Of a stretch of 11,765 bases of DNA, positions 5,650-11,765 are shown one piece after another (position 1 is the stretch's first letter; each line of letters starts with the position of its first letter). This DNA comes from Deltaproteobacteria bacterium UBA5799. Its GTDB lineage: Bacteria > Desulfobacterota > GWC2-55-46. Under the pieces are notes generated by a model. It was not told where the DNA came from. It was given only the letters and a program-made list of their open reading frames with translations, and did no database searches. Location of the stretch: positions 1-11,765 of the forward strand of contig DIDN01000091.1 of the NCBI GenBank assembly GCA_002418185.1, written 5' to 3'. The position numbers were made by a program, and so were the translations under genes.

Positions 5650-6450
5650 ATGCAAAGAAAACCCGTTGTTGCCGGAAGGTTCTACCCCGGCGAAGGGGAC
5701 GCCCTCCGGGCTGCCCTCGAAAAATATTTAAGCCACAGCCCGACAGAGGACGCAAAGGCGATAATAGCGCCTCACGCCGGCTACATGTACTCCGGGGACG
5801 TTGCCGGGAGCGCCTACGCAAGGGTGAGCGTGCCCGGGAGGGTGTTCCTCATAGGCCCCAACCACACCGGGCTCGGCAAGAGGGTGTCGGTCTGGAGCGT
5901 GGGCGGATGGGACACGCCGCTCGGAAGCCTCGGGGTCGACGAAGAGGCAGCTTCCAGGCTACTGGGAAGCTCAGGGCTTTTTTCAGCCGATACGGAGGCG
6001 CACTTGTTCGAGCACTCGCTCGAGGTCCAACTCCCTTTCATACTGGCCCGTAACCCGCAAGCGCGCATCGTCCCGGTTACCGTATCAAGGGCGGACGAGA
6101 AAGATTGCCTTGAGATAGGTAGAGCCGTTGCAAGGACCATATCCGGTCTCGAAGGCGGCTCGCTCATCGTCGCGAGCACCGACATGAGCCACTACGAGCC
6201 GGACAGCGTCGCCAGTAAAAAGGACCGTCTTGCGATAGAGAGGATTCTGGCCCTTGACGCCGAGGGTCTCCTTGAAATCGTATCCAGAGAGGACATAAGC
6301 ATGTGCGGGGCGGTACCGACCGCGGTCGCCGTTACGGCGGCCAGGGAACTCGGGGCAACAAAGGCAACCCTCGTGAAATACGCGAACTCGGGAGAGGTGA
6401 ACGGCGACCTGGGCAGCGTGGTCGGGTACGCCGGGATAATCATCCGCTGA
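5650..6450 (+). CDS. MEMO1-like protein (AmmeMemoRadiSam protein B type)
   Basis: MEMO1-family protein, 266 aa. The fold is related to LigB-type metal-dependent dioxygenases; the bacterial function is not established. Family motifs are present: AGRFYPG (8-14), APHAGYMYSG (40-49), GPNHTG (69-74), EHSLEVQLPF (121-130), STDMSHY (176-182) and MCGAVP (218-223). H42, H72 and C219 correspond to the putative metal-binding trio of human MEMO1 (His49, His81, Cys244); H122 and H181 are also conserved. The start at 5650 is preferred over a TTG extension at 5578, since AAGAGG lies upstream, the family begins with this segment, and the predicted promoter lies within the extension. In many prokaryotes the gene sits with AMMECR1 and radical-SAM genes. 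Neither is present in this window, so here it is a single-gene unit, followed by a terminator-like hairpin at 6639-6666. Confidence 0.9.
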   Translation: MQRKPVVAGRFYPGEGDALRAALEKYLSHSPTEDAKAIIAPHAGYMYSGDVAGSAYARVSVPGRVFLIGPNHTGLGKRVSVWSVGGWDTPLGSLGVDEEAASRLLGSSGLFSADTEAHLFEHSLEVQLPFILARNPQARIVPVTVSRADEKDCLEIGRAVARTISGLEGGSLIVASTDMSHYEPDSVASKKDRLAIERILALDAEGLLEIVSREDISMCGAVPTAVAVTAARELGATKATLVKYANSGEVNGDLGSVVGYAGIIIR

Positions 6451-6519
6451 TGAGCTTTCGCTTCACGCCTTACGCGGGGTCCGGGAAGAGACGAATCTTT
6501 TTGCTGATTACCGAAAAAT

Positions 6520-6602
6520 TGTCATTCTGAGGAGCGTAGTGGCGAAGAACCCTGTTTTACGTTCAATCGGCCCCGAGATTCTTCGCTCCGCTCAGAATGA
6601 CA
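6520..6602. repeat. Interspersed inverted repeat, TCATTCTGAG type
   Basis: TGTCATTCTGAG (6520-6531) and CTCAGAATGACA (6591-6602) are perfect 12-bp inverted ends. Inside them GGAGCG and CGAAGAA recur in opposite orientation (left arm to about 6549, right arm from about 6577), with a 4-6 nt insertion in the left arm. From memory, closely similar units are scattered through many bacterial genomes as intergenic REP-like repeats. Here it lies between the MEMO gene and its likely terminator. Confidence 0.7.
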
Positions 6603-6638
6603 GGCTGAAATAACTTTTAATCTCTAAGGATTGAATTC

Positions 6639-6666
6639 CGCGCCGCTTGCGGCGCGTTTGCTTTTT
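6639..6666 (+). terminator. Intrinsic terminator-like hairpin after MEMO gene
   Basis: CGCGCCGC / GCGGCGCG (6639-6646 and 6649-6656) forms a perfect GC stem, effectively 7 bp closing a CTTG tetraloop, followed by TTTGCTTTTT. This is a standard intrinsic terminator on the plus strand, though nearly 190 bp past the MEMO stop. The GCTTGCGGCG core is shared with the hairpin at 6761-6782, so it may be a repeat remnant serving as a terminator. Confidence 0.6.
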
Positions 6667-6668
6667 AC

Positions 6669-6753
6669 ACCTCCCCCTTGATGGGGGAGGCTGGGAGGGG
6701 GTGAAGAAATCTCACCCTCCCCTCTTATCCCCTCGCATCAAGGGAGGGGAGGT
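6669..6753. repeat. 85-bp imperfect palindrome, purine/pyrimidine-rich
   Basis: The arms 6669-6704 and 6712-6753 are inverted copies with small indels around a 7-nt centre. They share ACCTCCCC at the outer ends, CTTGATG in the middle and GGGTGA at the inner ends. The strong C-run/G-run bias gives it a simple-sequence look. From memory, CTCCCTTGATGGGGGAGG-like palindromes recur in many environmental bacterial genomes. No gene lies in it. Confidence 0.7.
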
Positions 6754-6760
6754 TTGAGAT

Positions 6761-6782
6761 ACCCTGCTGCTTGCGGCGGGGT
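6761..6782 (+). repeat. GC hairpin just upstream of gltX
   Basis: ACCCTGCTGC (6761-6770) pairs with GCGGCGGGGT (6773-6782) over 10 bp in RNA, two of them G-U pairs, around TT. It is followed by GGTTCATTATAC. It shares GCTTGCGGCG with the 6639-6666 hairpin. A terminator is unlikely because no T-run follows. It sits 31 nt before the gltX ATG. Confidence 0.5.
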
Positions 6783-6789
6783 GGTTCAT

Positions 6790-6795
6790 TATACT
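6790..6795 (+). promoter_or_regulatory. Possible -10 box for gltX
   Basis: TATACT (5 of 6) lies 18 nt before the annotated gltX ATG and directly after a repeat hairpin. No acceptable -35 stands 16-18 bp upstream, since that space is occupied by the hairpin. It would give a very short leader that still includes AGGAGG (6806-6811). Confidence 0.3.
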
Positions 6796-6813
6796 CTTGA
6801 GATTCAGGAGGGA

Positions 6814-8229
6814 ATGGTTTTGACAGTACGTACAAGATTCGCCCCAAGCCCCACCGGATACCTCCACATAGGCGGGGCAAGGACCGCGCTCTTCAACCTG
6901 CTCTTCGCAAGGCGCCACAAAGGGAAGTTCGTCCTTAGGATAGAGGACACGGACGTGGCCCGCTCGACAAAGGAGTCCATCCAGGCCATTCTCGACGGCA
7001 TGGAATGGCTCGGCCTCGGCTGGGACGAGGGCCCATTTTTCCAGAGCCGGAGGTTCGACGAGTACAGGAGGCGCGCGGAAGAGCTTCTTGCAAAGGGGGC
7101 CCTCTACCGCTGCTACTGCACGCCCGAGGAGCTTGAGGCGCGCAGGGAGGCGGCCATGAAGGACGGGCGTCCGCCCATGTACGACGGCAGGTGCAGGGAA
7201 AGGGCCGACCGGCCCGACACGCCCTTTGCCCTCAGGTTCAGGGTGCCTCCGGGCGCGACCTCGTTCAAGGACGAGATAAAGGGCGTCATCTCCTTCGAGA
7301 ACTCGTCGATAGAGGACCTTGTGGTCCTCCGTAGCGACGGGACGCCCACCTACAACTTCTGCGTGGTCGTGGACGACGCGGAGATGGCGATAACCCATGT
7401 CATACGCGGGGACGACCACATAAACAACACCCCCAAGCAGATACTCCTCTACCGCGCCCTGGAGTACGCTGTGCCGGTATTCGCGCACCTCCCGATGATA
7501 CTCGGGGCCGACAAGACCAGGCTTTCCAAGCGCCACGGCGCCACGTCCGTTATGGCCTACAAGGAGATGGGGTATCTGCCCCATGCACTCGTAAACTATC
7601 TCGCGAGGCTCGGCTGGTCGCACGGCGACCAGGAGATATTCTCCCTCGGCGAGCTCATCGAGAAGTTCTCGCTCGATAGCGTCGGCAAGTCCTCGGGCGT
7701 TTTCAACCCGGATAAGCTGCTATGGCTGAACCAGCATTACATGAAGTCGTCCTCCCCTGAGGAGCTTACGCCCCTTATGCTCCCCTTCTGGAAGGAGCTC
7801 GGGGTGGAGGCCTCGGACGACCCGAGGCTCCCGGCCATAATAAAGACGCTGCAGGAGCGGGCAAGGACACTTAAGGAGATGGCGGAAGGCTCGCTATTTT
7901 ACTTCAGGGAGACGGTCGAGTACGAACCCAAGGCAAGGGAGAAGTTCCTCACCCCCGGGAACTCCGAGCTATTCGAGCTCCTTTCAGGACGCCTTTCCGC
8001 CCTCCCCTCGTTCACGGAAAAGGAGCTTGAGGCGGCCTTCAACGCACTCCTGGAGGAAAAGGGCCTCAAGCTCGGGAAGCTCGCCCAGCCCGTAAGGGTG
8101 GCCCTCACGGGCGGGACCGTGAGCCCGGGGATCTTCGAGACCTTGAGCGCCATGGGAAAGGACCTCGCGCTCAAGCGGCTTGCCGACGCGGCGGCGCTTG
8201 CAAAGCGTCCTGCCGACCCTCAGGGCTGA
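6814..8229 (+). CDS. gltX: Glutamyl-tRNA synthetase
   Basis: Class I aminoacyl-tRNA synthetase, 471 aa from this ATG, charging tRNA-Glu (and possibly tRNA-Gln if the organism uses the amidotransferase route). Visible: RFAPSPTGYLHIGG (8-21) with the HIGH-type signature, the zinc-type motif C100-Y-C102 with Y123 and C127 (YxxxC), RGDDHINNTPKQ (198-209), and the KMSKS-type loop DKTRLSKR (233-240). The C-terminal anticodon-binding region (about 320-465) is complete. The length is normal for bacterial GluRS. The start is uncertain: AGGAGG (6806-6811) is only 2 nt from this ATG but 8 nt from an in-frame TTG at 6820, which would drop two residues. The longer reading from 6754 would translate a repeat hairpin and is rejected. 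Discriminating versus non-discriminating type cannot be read safely. No clear terminator follows; pycA has its own promoter 33 bp downstream. Confidence 0.97.
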   Translation: MVLTVRTRFAPSPTGYLHIGGARTALFNLLFARRHKGKFVLRIEDTDVARSTKESIQAILDGMEWLGLGWDEGPFFQSRRFDEYRRRAEELLAKGALYRCYCTPEELEARREAAMKDGRPPMYDGRCRERADRPDTPFALRFRVPPGATSFKDEIKGVISFENSSIEDLVVLRSDGTPTYNFCVVVDDAEMAITHVIRGDDHINNTPKQILLYRALEYAVPVFAHLPMILGADKTRLSKRHGATSVMAYKEMGYLPHALVNYLARLGWSHGDQEIFSLGELIEKFSLDSVGKSSGVFNPDKLLWLNQHYMKSSSPEELTPLMLPFWKELGVEASDDPRLPAIIKTLQERARTLKEMAEGSLFYFRETVEYEPKAREKFLTPGNSELFELLSGRLSALPSFTEKELEAAFNALLEEKGLKLGKLAQPVRVALTGGTVSPGIFETLSAMGKDLALKRLADAAALAKRPADPQG

Positions 8230-8261
8230 CAACCGTTTTTCCTTATAAGACTTTTATTTTC

Positions 8262-8290
8262 TTGACATATTCTGCCGTTCTTGGCTAAAT
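8262..8290 (+). promoter_or_regulatory. Promoter of the pyruvate carboxylase operon
   Basis: A consensus TTGACA (8262-8267) is followed after 17 bp by CTAAAT (8285-8290), a weak -10 helped by the preceding TGG (TGn extension). Transcription would start near 8297, giving a leader of about 64 nt before the ATG at 8361. It also rules out the in-frame ATG at 8289, which overlaps the -10. Confidence 0.55.
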
Positions 8291-8360
8291 GTTTTATTGC
8301 GGTTTGTACCTTTTGGAACCCCCGCAGGACCGCTGGGGCCTGCATGAGACGGAGCATCGG

Positions 8361-9785
8361 ATGGGACTTTTCAAGAAGGTTCTCGTCGCAAACAGGGGCG
8401 AGATAGCCACCAGGGTCATAAGGGCCTGCAAGGAACTCGGGTTAGCCACCGTGGCCATATACTCCGAGGAGGACTCGACCTCCCTCTACGTCAAGAAGGC
8501 GGACGAGTCCTACATGGTGGGGCCCGGCCCGATCCAGGGCTACCTGAACATACACAGGCTCGTGGACCTCGCCACCAAGGTCGGAGTGGACGCGATCCAC
8601 CCGGGCTACGGCTTCCTTTCGGAAAACCCCAGGTTCCCCCAGCTCTGCGTCAAGAAGGGCATCACATTCATCGGCCCCTCCAGCAAGACCATCGCCGAGA
8701 TGGGCGACAAGGTCATGGCCCGTAAGATGATGCAGAAGGCCGGGGTCCCCATACTCCCCGGGACCGAGGACTCGATAAAAGATGTTGACGAGGCGATAGC
8801 TTTCGCCGAAAAGATCGGCTACCCCATAATGGTCAAGGCCTCGGGCGGAGGCGGCGGCAGGGGCTTGAGGGTCGCCCGGACTGAAAAGGAGCTAGTGGAC
8901 TCCATCACCACCGCGAAGAAGGAATCCGCAGCCGCGTTCGGTGTTTCCGAGGTATTCCTTGAGAAGTTCCTCGACAGGCCGCACCACATAGAGTTCCAGA
9001 TAATGGCCGACAACCACGGCAATATCGTCCACCTTGGCGAAAGGGACTGCTCCATACAGAGGCGACACCAGAAGCTCGTGGAGATAACCCCCTCCCTCAT
9101 CCTGGATGACGACCTCCGCAGGCGCATGGGCGAGGCCGCGGTAAAGGCAGCCAGGGCAGCGGACTACACCAACGCGGGGACGGTCGAATTCCTGGTCGAC
9201 AACGACAGGAACTTCTACTTCCTCGAGATGAACACAAGGATTCAGGTCGAGCACCCGATAACCGAGGAGGTCACCGGCATCGACCTCGTAAAGAAGCAGA
9301 TAGAGGTCGCCTCGGGCATGCCGCTCGGCTTCACCCAGGAGGACGTGAGGATAAACGGCTTCGCCATGGAATGCCGCATCTGCGCCGAGGACCCGAAGAA
9401 CAACTTCCTCCCGTCCTTCGGAAAGGTCACCTCGTACTACTCGCCCGGCGGCATCGGCGTCCGGATAGACGGGGCCATATACAAGGATTTCATCATACCC
9501 AACTGCTACGACTCGCTGGTCACGAAGCTCGTTGTCCGCGGCACCACCTGGGACGAGACCGTGAGGAGGATGCACCGCTGCCTCGAGGAGTTCGTCATAA
9601 GGGGCATAAAGACGACAATCCCTTTCCTCCAGAAGATAATGGAGGACGAGGACTTTAGAAATGGCAGGTTCGACACCGGGTTCATAGACAGGAAACCCGA
9701 GCTCATGGACTACGACGAATACGGTGAGCCCACGGACCTGGTCGCGGCCATTGCCGCGGCCATAGCGGCCCACCACGGGTTATAA
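8361..9785 (+). CDS. pycA: Pyruvate carboxylase subunit A (biotin carboxylase)
   Basis: ATP-dependent biotin carboxylase, 474 aa, cytoplasmic, loading bicarbonate-derived carboxylate onto the biotin of its partner. The N-terminal domain starts with KVLVANRGEIATRVIRAC (6-23) and includes HPGYGFLSEN (80-89). The ATP-grasp domain contains K117, K159, the glycine loop GGGGGRG (162-168) and GERDCSIQRRHQK (226-238). The active-site strand FLEMNTRIQVEHP (287-299) holds the metal-binding E289, N291 and R293, at nearly the numbering of E. coli AccC. The C-terminal domain ends in an alanine-rich tail (459-474) seen, from memory, in PycA-type subunits. Start 8361 is chosen because GGAG lies at 8351-8354 and the family begins with this segment. 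The next gene begins 20 nt downstream and encodes the carboxyltransferase with biotin domain, which favours PycA over AccC of acetyl-CoA carboxylase, although a shared role is possible. Confidence 0.93.
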   Translation: MGLFKKVLVANRGEIATRVIRACKELGLATVAIYSEEDSTSLYVKKADESYMVGPGPIQGYLNIHRLVDLATKVGVDAIHPGYGFLSENPRFPQLCVKKGITFIGPSSKTIAEMGDKVMARKMMQKAGVPILPGTEDSIKDVDEAIAFAEKIGYPIMVKASGGGGGRGLRVARTEKELVDSITTAKKESAAAFGVSEVFLEKFLDRPHHIEFQIMADNHGNIVHLGERDCSIQRRHQKLVEITPSLILDDDLRRRMGEAAVKAARAADYTNAGTVEFLVDNDRNFYFLEMNTRIQVEHPITEEVTGIDLVKKQIEVASGMPLGFTQEDVRINGFAMECRICAEDPKNNFLPSFGKVTSYYSPGGIGVRIDGAIYKDFIIPNCYDSLVTKLVVRGTTWDETVRRMHRCLEEFVIRGIKTTIPFLQKIMEDEDFRNGRFDTGFIDRKPELMDYDEYGEPTDLVAAIAAAIAAHHGL

Positions 9786-9805
9786 AAGAACGGAGGCGCA
9801 CCAAG

Positions 9806-11701
9806 ATGGCTGACAAGACGGCTACCGCCGCTTCCAGGGCGGATTTCAAGATCAGGCCGAGGACCGACAAGAGGACCTGGATTACCGACACGATCCTCAG
9901 GGACTCGCACCAGTCCCTCCTCGCCACCAGGATGAGGACCGCCGACATGCTGGAGGTAGCCTCCATGCTGGACAAGGTGGGGTACTGGTCGCTTGAAGCC
10001 TGGGGCGGCGCGACGTTCGACTCGTGCCTCCGCTTCCTGAAGGAAGACCCGTGGGAGAGGCTCAAGCTCCTCAGGAAGGCCATACCCAACACGAGGCTCC
10101 AGATGCTGCTCCGCGGCCAGAACCTCGTGGGCTACAGGCACTACTCCGATGACGTGGTGAAGAAATTCGTCGAGAGGGCCGCAAGGAACGGGGTGGACGT
10201 ATTCAGGATCTTCGACGCCCTGAACGACATGAGGAACATCGAGGTCGCGGTCCGCGCAGCCAAGGAGTCAAAGGGCATAGTCGAGGCTACCTTATGCTAC
10301 ACCACGAGCCCGGTGCATACGCACGAGGGGTTCGTGGAGCTGGCCTTGAAGCTCGTAAAGATGGGCGCGGACACCATCTGCATAAAGGACATGGCCGGGC
10401 TCCTCACGCCGGTAGCGGCATTCGACCTCGTTACCAAGATGAGGGCCAGGGTAGGCCTTCCCATACACATACACTCGCACGACTCCTCCGGCCTGGCCTC
10501 GATGAGCTACCTGAAGGCCATAGAGGCCGGGGCCGACATAGTCGATACCGCCATTTCGTCCCTTGCCTCGGGGACCTCCCAGCCCCCGACAGAGAGCATT
10601 GTCGCGGCGCTTAACGGCTCGCCCTATTCGACCGGCCTCGACCTGGGGCTCCTGGCCGAGATAGCCGACCGGTTCAGGGACATACGGAGGAAGTACAAGA
10701 AGTTCGAGAGCGAGTACACCGCGATTAACCCCAAAACGCTCGTGGTGCAGATACCGGGCGGCATGATATCGAACCTCGCGAACCAGCTCCGTGAGCAGAA
10801 CGCGCTTGATAAGATGGACGAGGTCTTCGAGGAGATACCCCGGGTCAGGAAGGACATGGGATACCCACCGCTCGTAACCCCTACGAGCCAGGTAGTGGGC
10901 ACCCAGGCGACCCTCAACGTCCTCATGGGCGAGCGGTACAAGGTAATAACGAGCGAGACCAGGAACTACTTCAAGGGCCTCTACGGCAACCCTCCGGGCC
11001 CCATCGACGAGACCGCCAGGAAGCTCGCCATCGGGGACGAAAAGTCCATAGCCTGCAGGCCGGCGGACCTCCTCGAGCCCGAGCTCGACAAGGTCATACG
11101 CGACATAGACGGGAAGGCCAAGTCCATAGAGGACGTCCTCTCCTACGCGCTCTTCCCAATGGTCGCGCTCGAGTTCTTCGAGCAGAGGGACAACGGGAAG
11201 CTCGAGCCCGAGCCGCTCGAAGAGGAGACGCAGCCCGAGGCGGAGCACGCGGTGCCGCACCTCGCCCCGAGCGAGTTCAACGTCACCGTCCACGGCGAGA
11301 ACTACAAGATAAAGGTCGCCGGGGCCGGGCACAGGGTCGAGGGCAAGAGGCCCTTCTTCATATCAATCGACGGGAAGCTCGAGGAGGTCATGATAGAGTC
11401 CCTGACCGAGGTCATACCCACGACCGCGGGAGAGATAGAGCGCTCTTCCATCACCCAGTCAATAAGGCCCAAGGCCCGGAAGGAAGGGGACGTCACCACC
11501 CCCATCCCGGGGAAGGTGACCTCGATAAAGGTCGGCGTCGGTAGCAAGGTCTCGGAGGGCGACACCGTCCTCACGGTCGAGGCCATGAAGATGGAAAACG
11601 AGGTGCACACACCCATAACCGGAGTGGTCAAGAAGGTGCTCGTAAAGCTGGGCGACTCGGTGAACCCGGACGAGACGCTCATGGAGGTCGAGAAGGAATA
11701 G
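9806..11701 (+). CDS. pycB: Pyruvate carboxylase subunit B (carboxyltransferase-biotin)
   Basis: Carboxyltransferase fused to a biotin carrier, 631 aa, moving the carboxyl group from biotin to pyruvate to give oxaloacetate. The HMGL-like TIM barrel (about 22-290) carries DTILRDSHQSLLATRMR (28-44, metal ligand D28), IKDMAGLL (193-200, with K194, the lysine carbamylated in the family) and HIHSHDSSG (221-229, metal ligands H223 and H225). A conserved PYC/OADA domain follows (about 300-460), then an acidic Pro/Glu-rich linker (about 466-484) and a C-terminal biotinyl domain (about 563-631) with EAMKM and biotin-accepting K595. GGAGG (9792-9796) precedes the ATG, 20 nt after pycA, so the two form an operon. 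An oxaloacetate decarboxylase alpha subunit has the same layout, but no membrane beta or gamma subunit is seen and the partner is a biotin carboxylase. The gene after it lies outside the window. Confidence 0.93.
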   Translation: MADKTATAASRADFKIRPRTDKRTWITDTILRDSHQSLLATRMRTADMLEVASMLDKVGYWSLEAWGGATFDSCLRFLKEDPWERLKLLRKAIPNTRLQMLLRGQNLVGYRHYSDDVVKKFVERAARNGVDVFRIFDALNDMRNIEVAVRAAKESKGIVEATLCYTTSPVHTHEGFVELALKLVKMGADTICIKDMAGLLTPVAAFDLVTKMRARVGLPIHIHSHDSSGLASMSYLKAIEAGADIVDTAISSLASGTSQPPTESIVAALNGSPYSTGLDLGLLAEIADRFRDIRRKYKKFESEYTAINPKTLVVQIPGGMISNLANQLREQNALDKMDEVFEEIPRVRKDMGYPPLVTPTSQVVGTQATLNVLMGERYKVITSETRNYFKGLYGNPPGPIDETARKLAIGDEKSIACRPADLLEPELDKVIRDIDGKAKSIEDVLSYALFPMVALEFFEQRDNGKLEPEPLEEETQPEAEHAVPHLAPSEFNVTVHGENYKIKVAGAGHRVEGKRPFFISIDGKLEEVMIESLTEVIPTTAGEIERSSITQSIRPKARKEGDVTTPIPGKVTSIKVGVGSKVSEGDTVLTVEAMKMENEVHTPITGVVKKVLVKLGDSVNPDETLMEVEKE

Positions 11702-11765
11702 GGAGGGCCGGGATTCCATTCCGGACCGCCATGAAACCGGACACTTGAATGAGGCGGGGCGGGCT

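Noticed and set aside
6520..6782. CRISPR array or insertion sequence in the repeat-rich gap
   Set aside because: The elements are single inverted units with different sequences, not regularly spaced direct repeats, and no transposase frame is present.
6712..7623. 303-codon minus-strand open frame across the gltX start
   Set aside because: It is antisense to gltX, partly made of a palindromic repeat, and shows no domain.
8289..8360. N-terminal extension or leader peptide upstream of pycA
   Set aside because: The ATG at 8289 overlaps the predicted -10 box, and the family sequence begins at 8361 with its own GGAG site.
8892..9776. 294-codon minus-strand open frame inside pycA
   Set aside because: It is a shadow of the biotin carboxylase coding strand; composition is odd and there is no ribosome-binding site of note.
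10292..11332. 346-codon minus-strand open frame inside pycB
   Set aside because: It is antisense to motifs of the carboxyltransferase; Val/Leu/Gly/Arg-rich low-complexity translation is typical of a shadow frame.
11702..11765. Terminator after pycB
   Set aside because: An imperfect stem (about 11702-11730) is possible around CCGGGATTCCATTCCGG, but it has mismatches and no T-run. Nothing else is recognisable before the window ends.

Overview
The window is GC-rich bacterial chromosome from an organism I cannot name. Codon choice (many AGG arginine, ATA isoleucine and CTC leucine codons despite high GC), an Aquifex-type aconitase, a two-gene pyruvate carboxylase, a periplasmic di-haem peroxidase and several families of palindromic intergenic repeats together suggest an uncultured anaerobic or microaerophilic lineage near Desulfobacterota (Deltaproteobacteria) or Nitrospirota. 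That placement is inference only. I see no phage, transposase, CRISPR, tRNA or rRNA.

Layout. Positions 1-180 are non-coding, with hairpins and the aconitase leader. An aconitase gene (181-2157, +) converges on a minus-strand block and is separated from it by a 16-bp-stem bidirectional terminator (2160-2194). The minus-strand block holds a di-haem cytochrome c peroxidase followed by a small methionine-rich secreted protein, with a near-consensus promoter at 3567-3595. Next come a Tat-exported DUF362 protein (3606-4652) and a HAD phosphatase of the phosphoglycolate phosphatase type (4850-5497), separated by a 119-bp palindromic repeat. Two back-to-back promoters divide the phosphatase from a MEMO1-like gene (5650-6450, +). 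A 260-bp stretch (6520-6782) packed with four palindromic or hairpin elements follows. Then come glutamyl-tRNA synthetase (6814-8229, +) and a two-gene pyruvate carboxylase operon (8361-9785 and 9806-11701, +) behind its own TTGACA promoter.

How the genes fit together. Pyruvate carboxylase makes oxaloacetate from pyruvate and bicarbonate. Aconitase acts two steps later, interconverting citrate and isocitrate. Glutamyl-tRNA synthetase uses glutamate, which is drawn from 2-oxoglutarate. So central carbon metabolism is well represented, but these genes are not one operon. The peroxidase handles periplasmic hydrogen peroxide. The MEMO, DUF362 and Met-rich proteins have no established biochemical role that can be read from this window.

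No gene here forms an obvious new system. The points most worth checking are: two mutually exclusive RNA pairings in the aconitase leader, one of which hides the ribosome-binding site; a serine where aconitases normally carry the first iron-sulphur cysteine; the Met-rich exported protein downstream of the peroxidase; an inverted repeat overlapping the peroxidase promoter; and the cluster of palindromic repeats before gltX.
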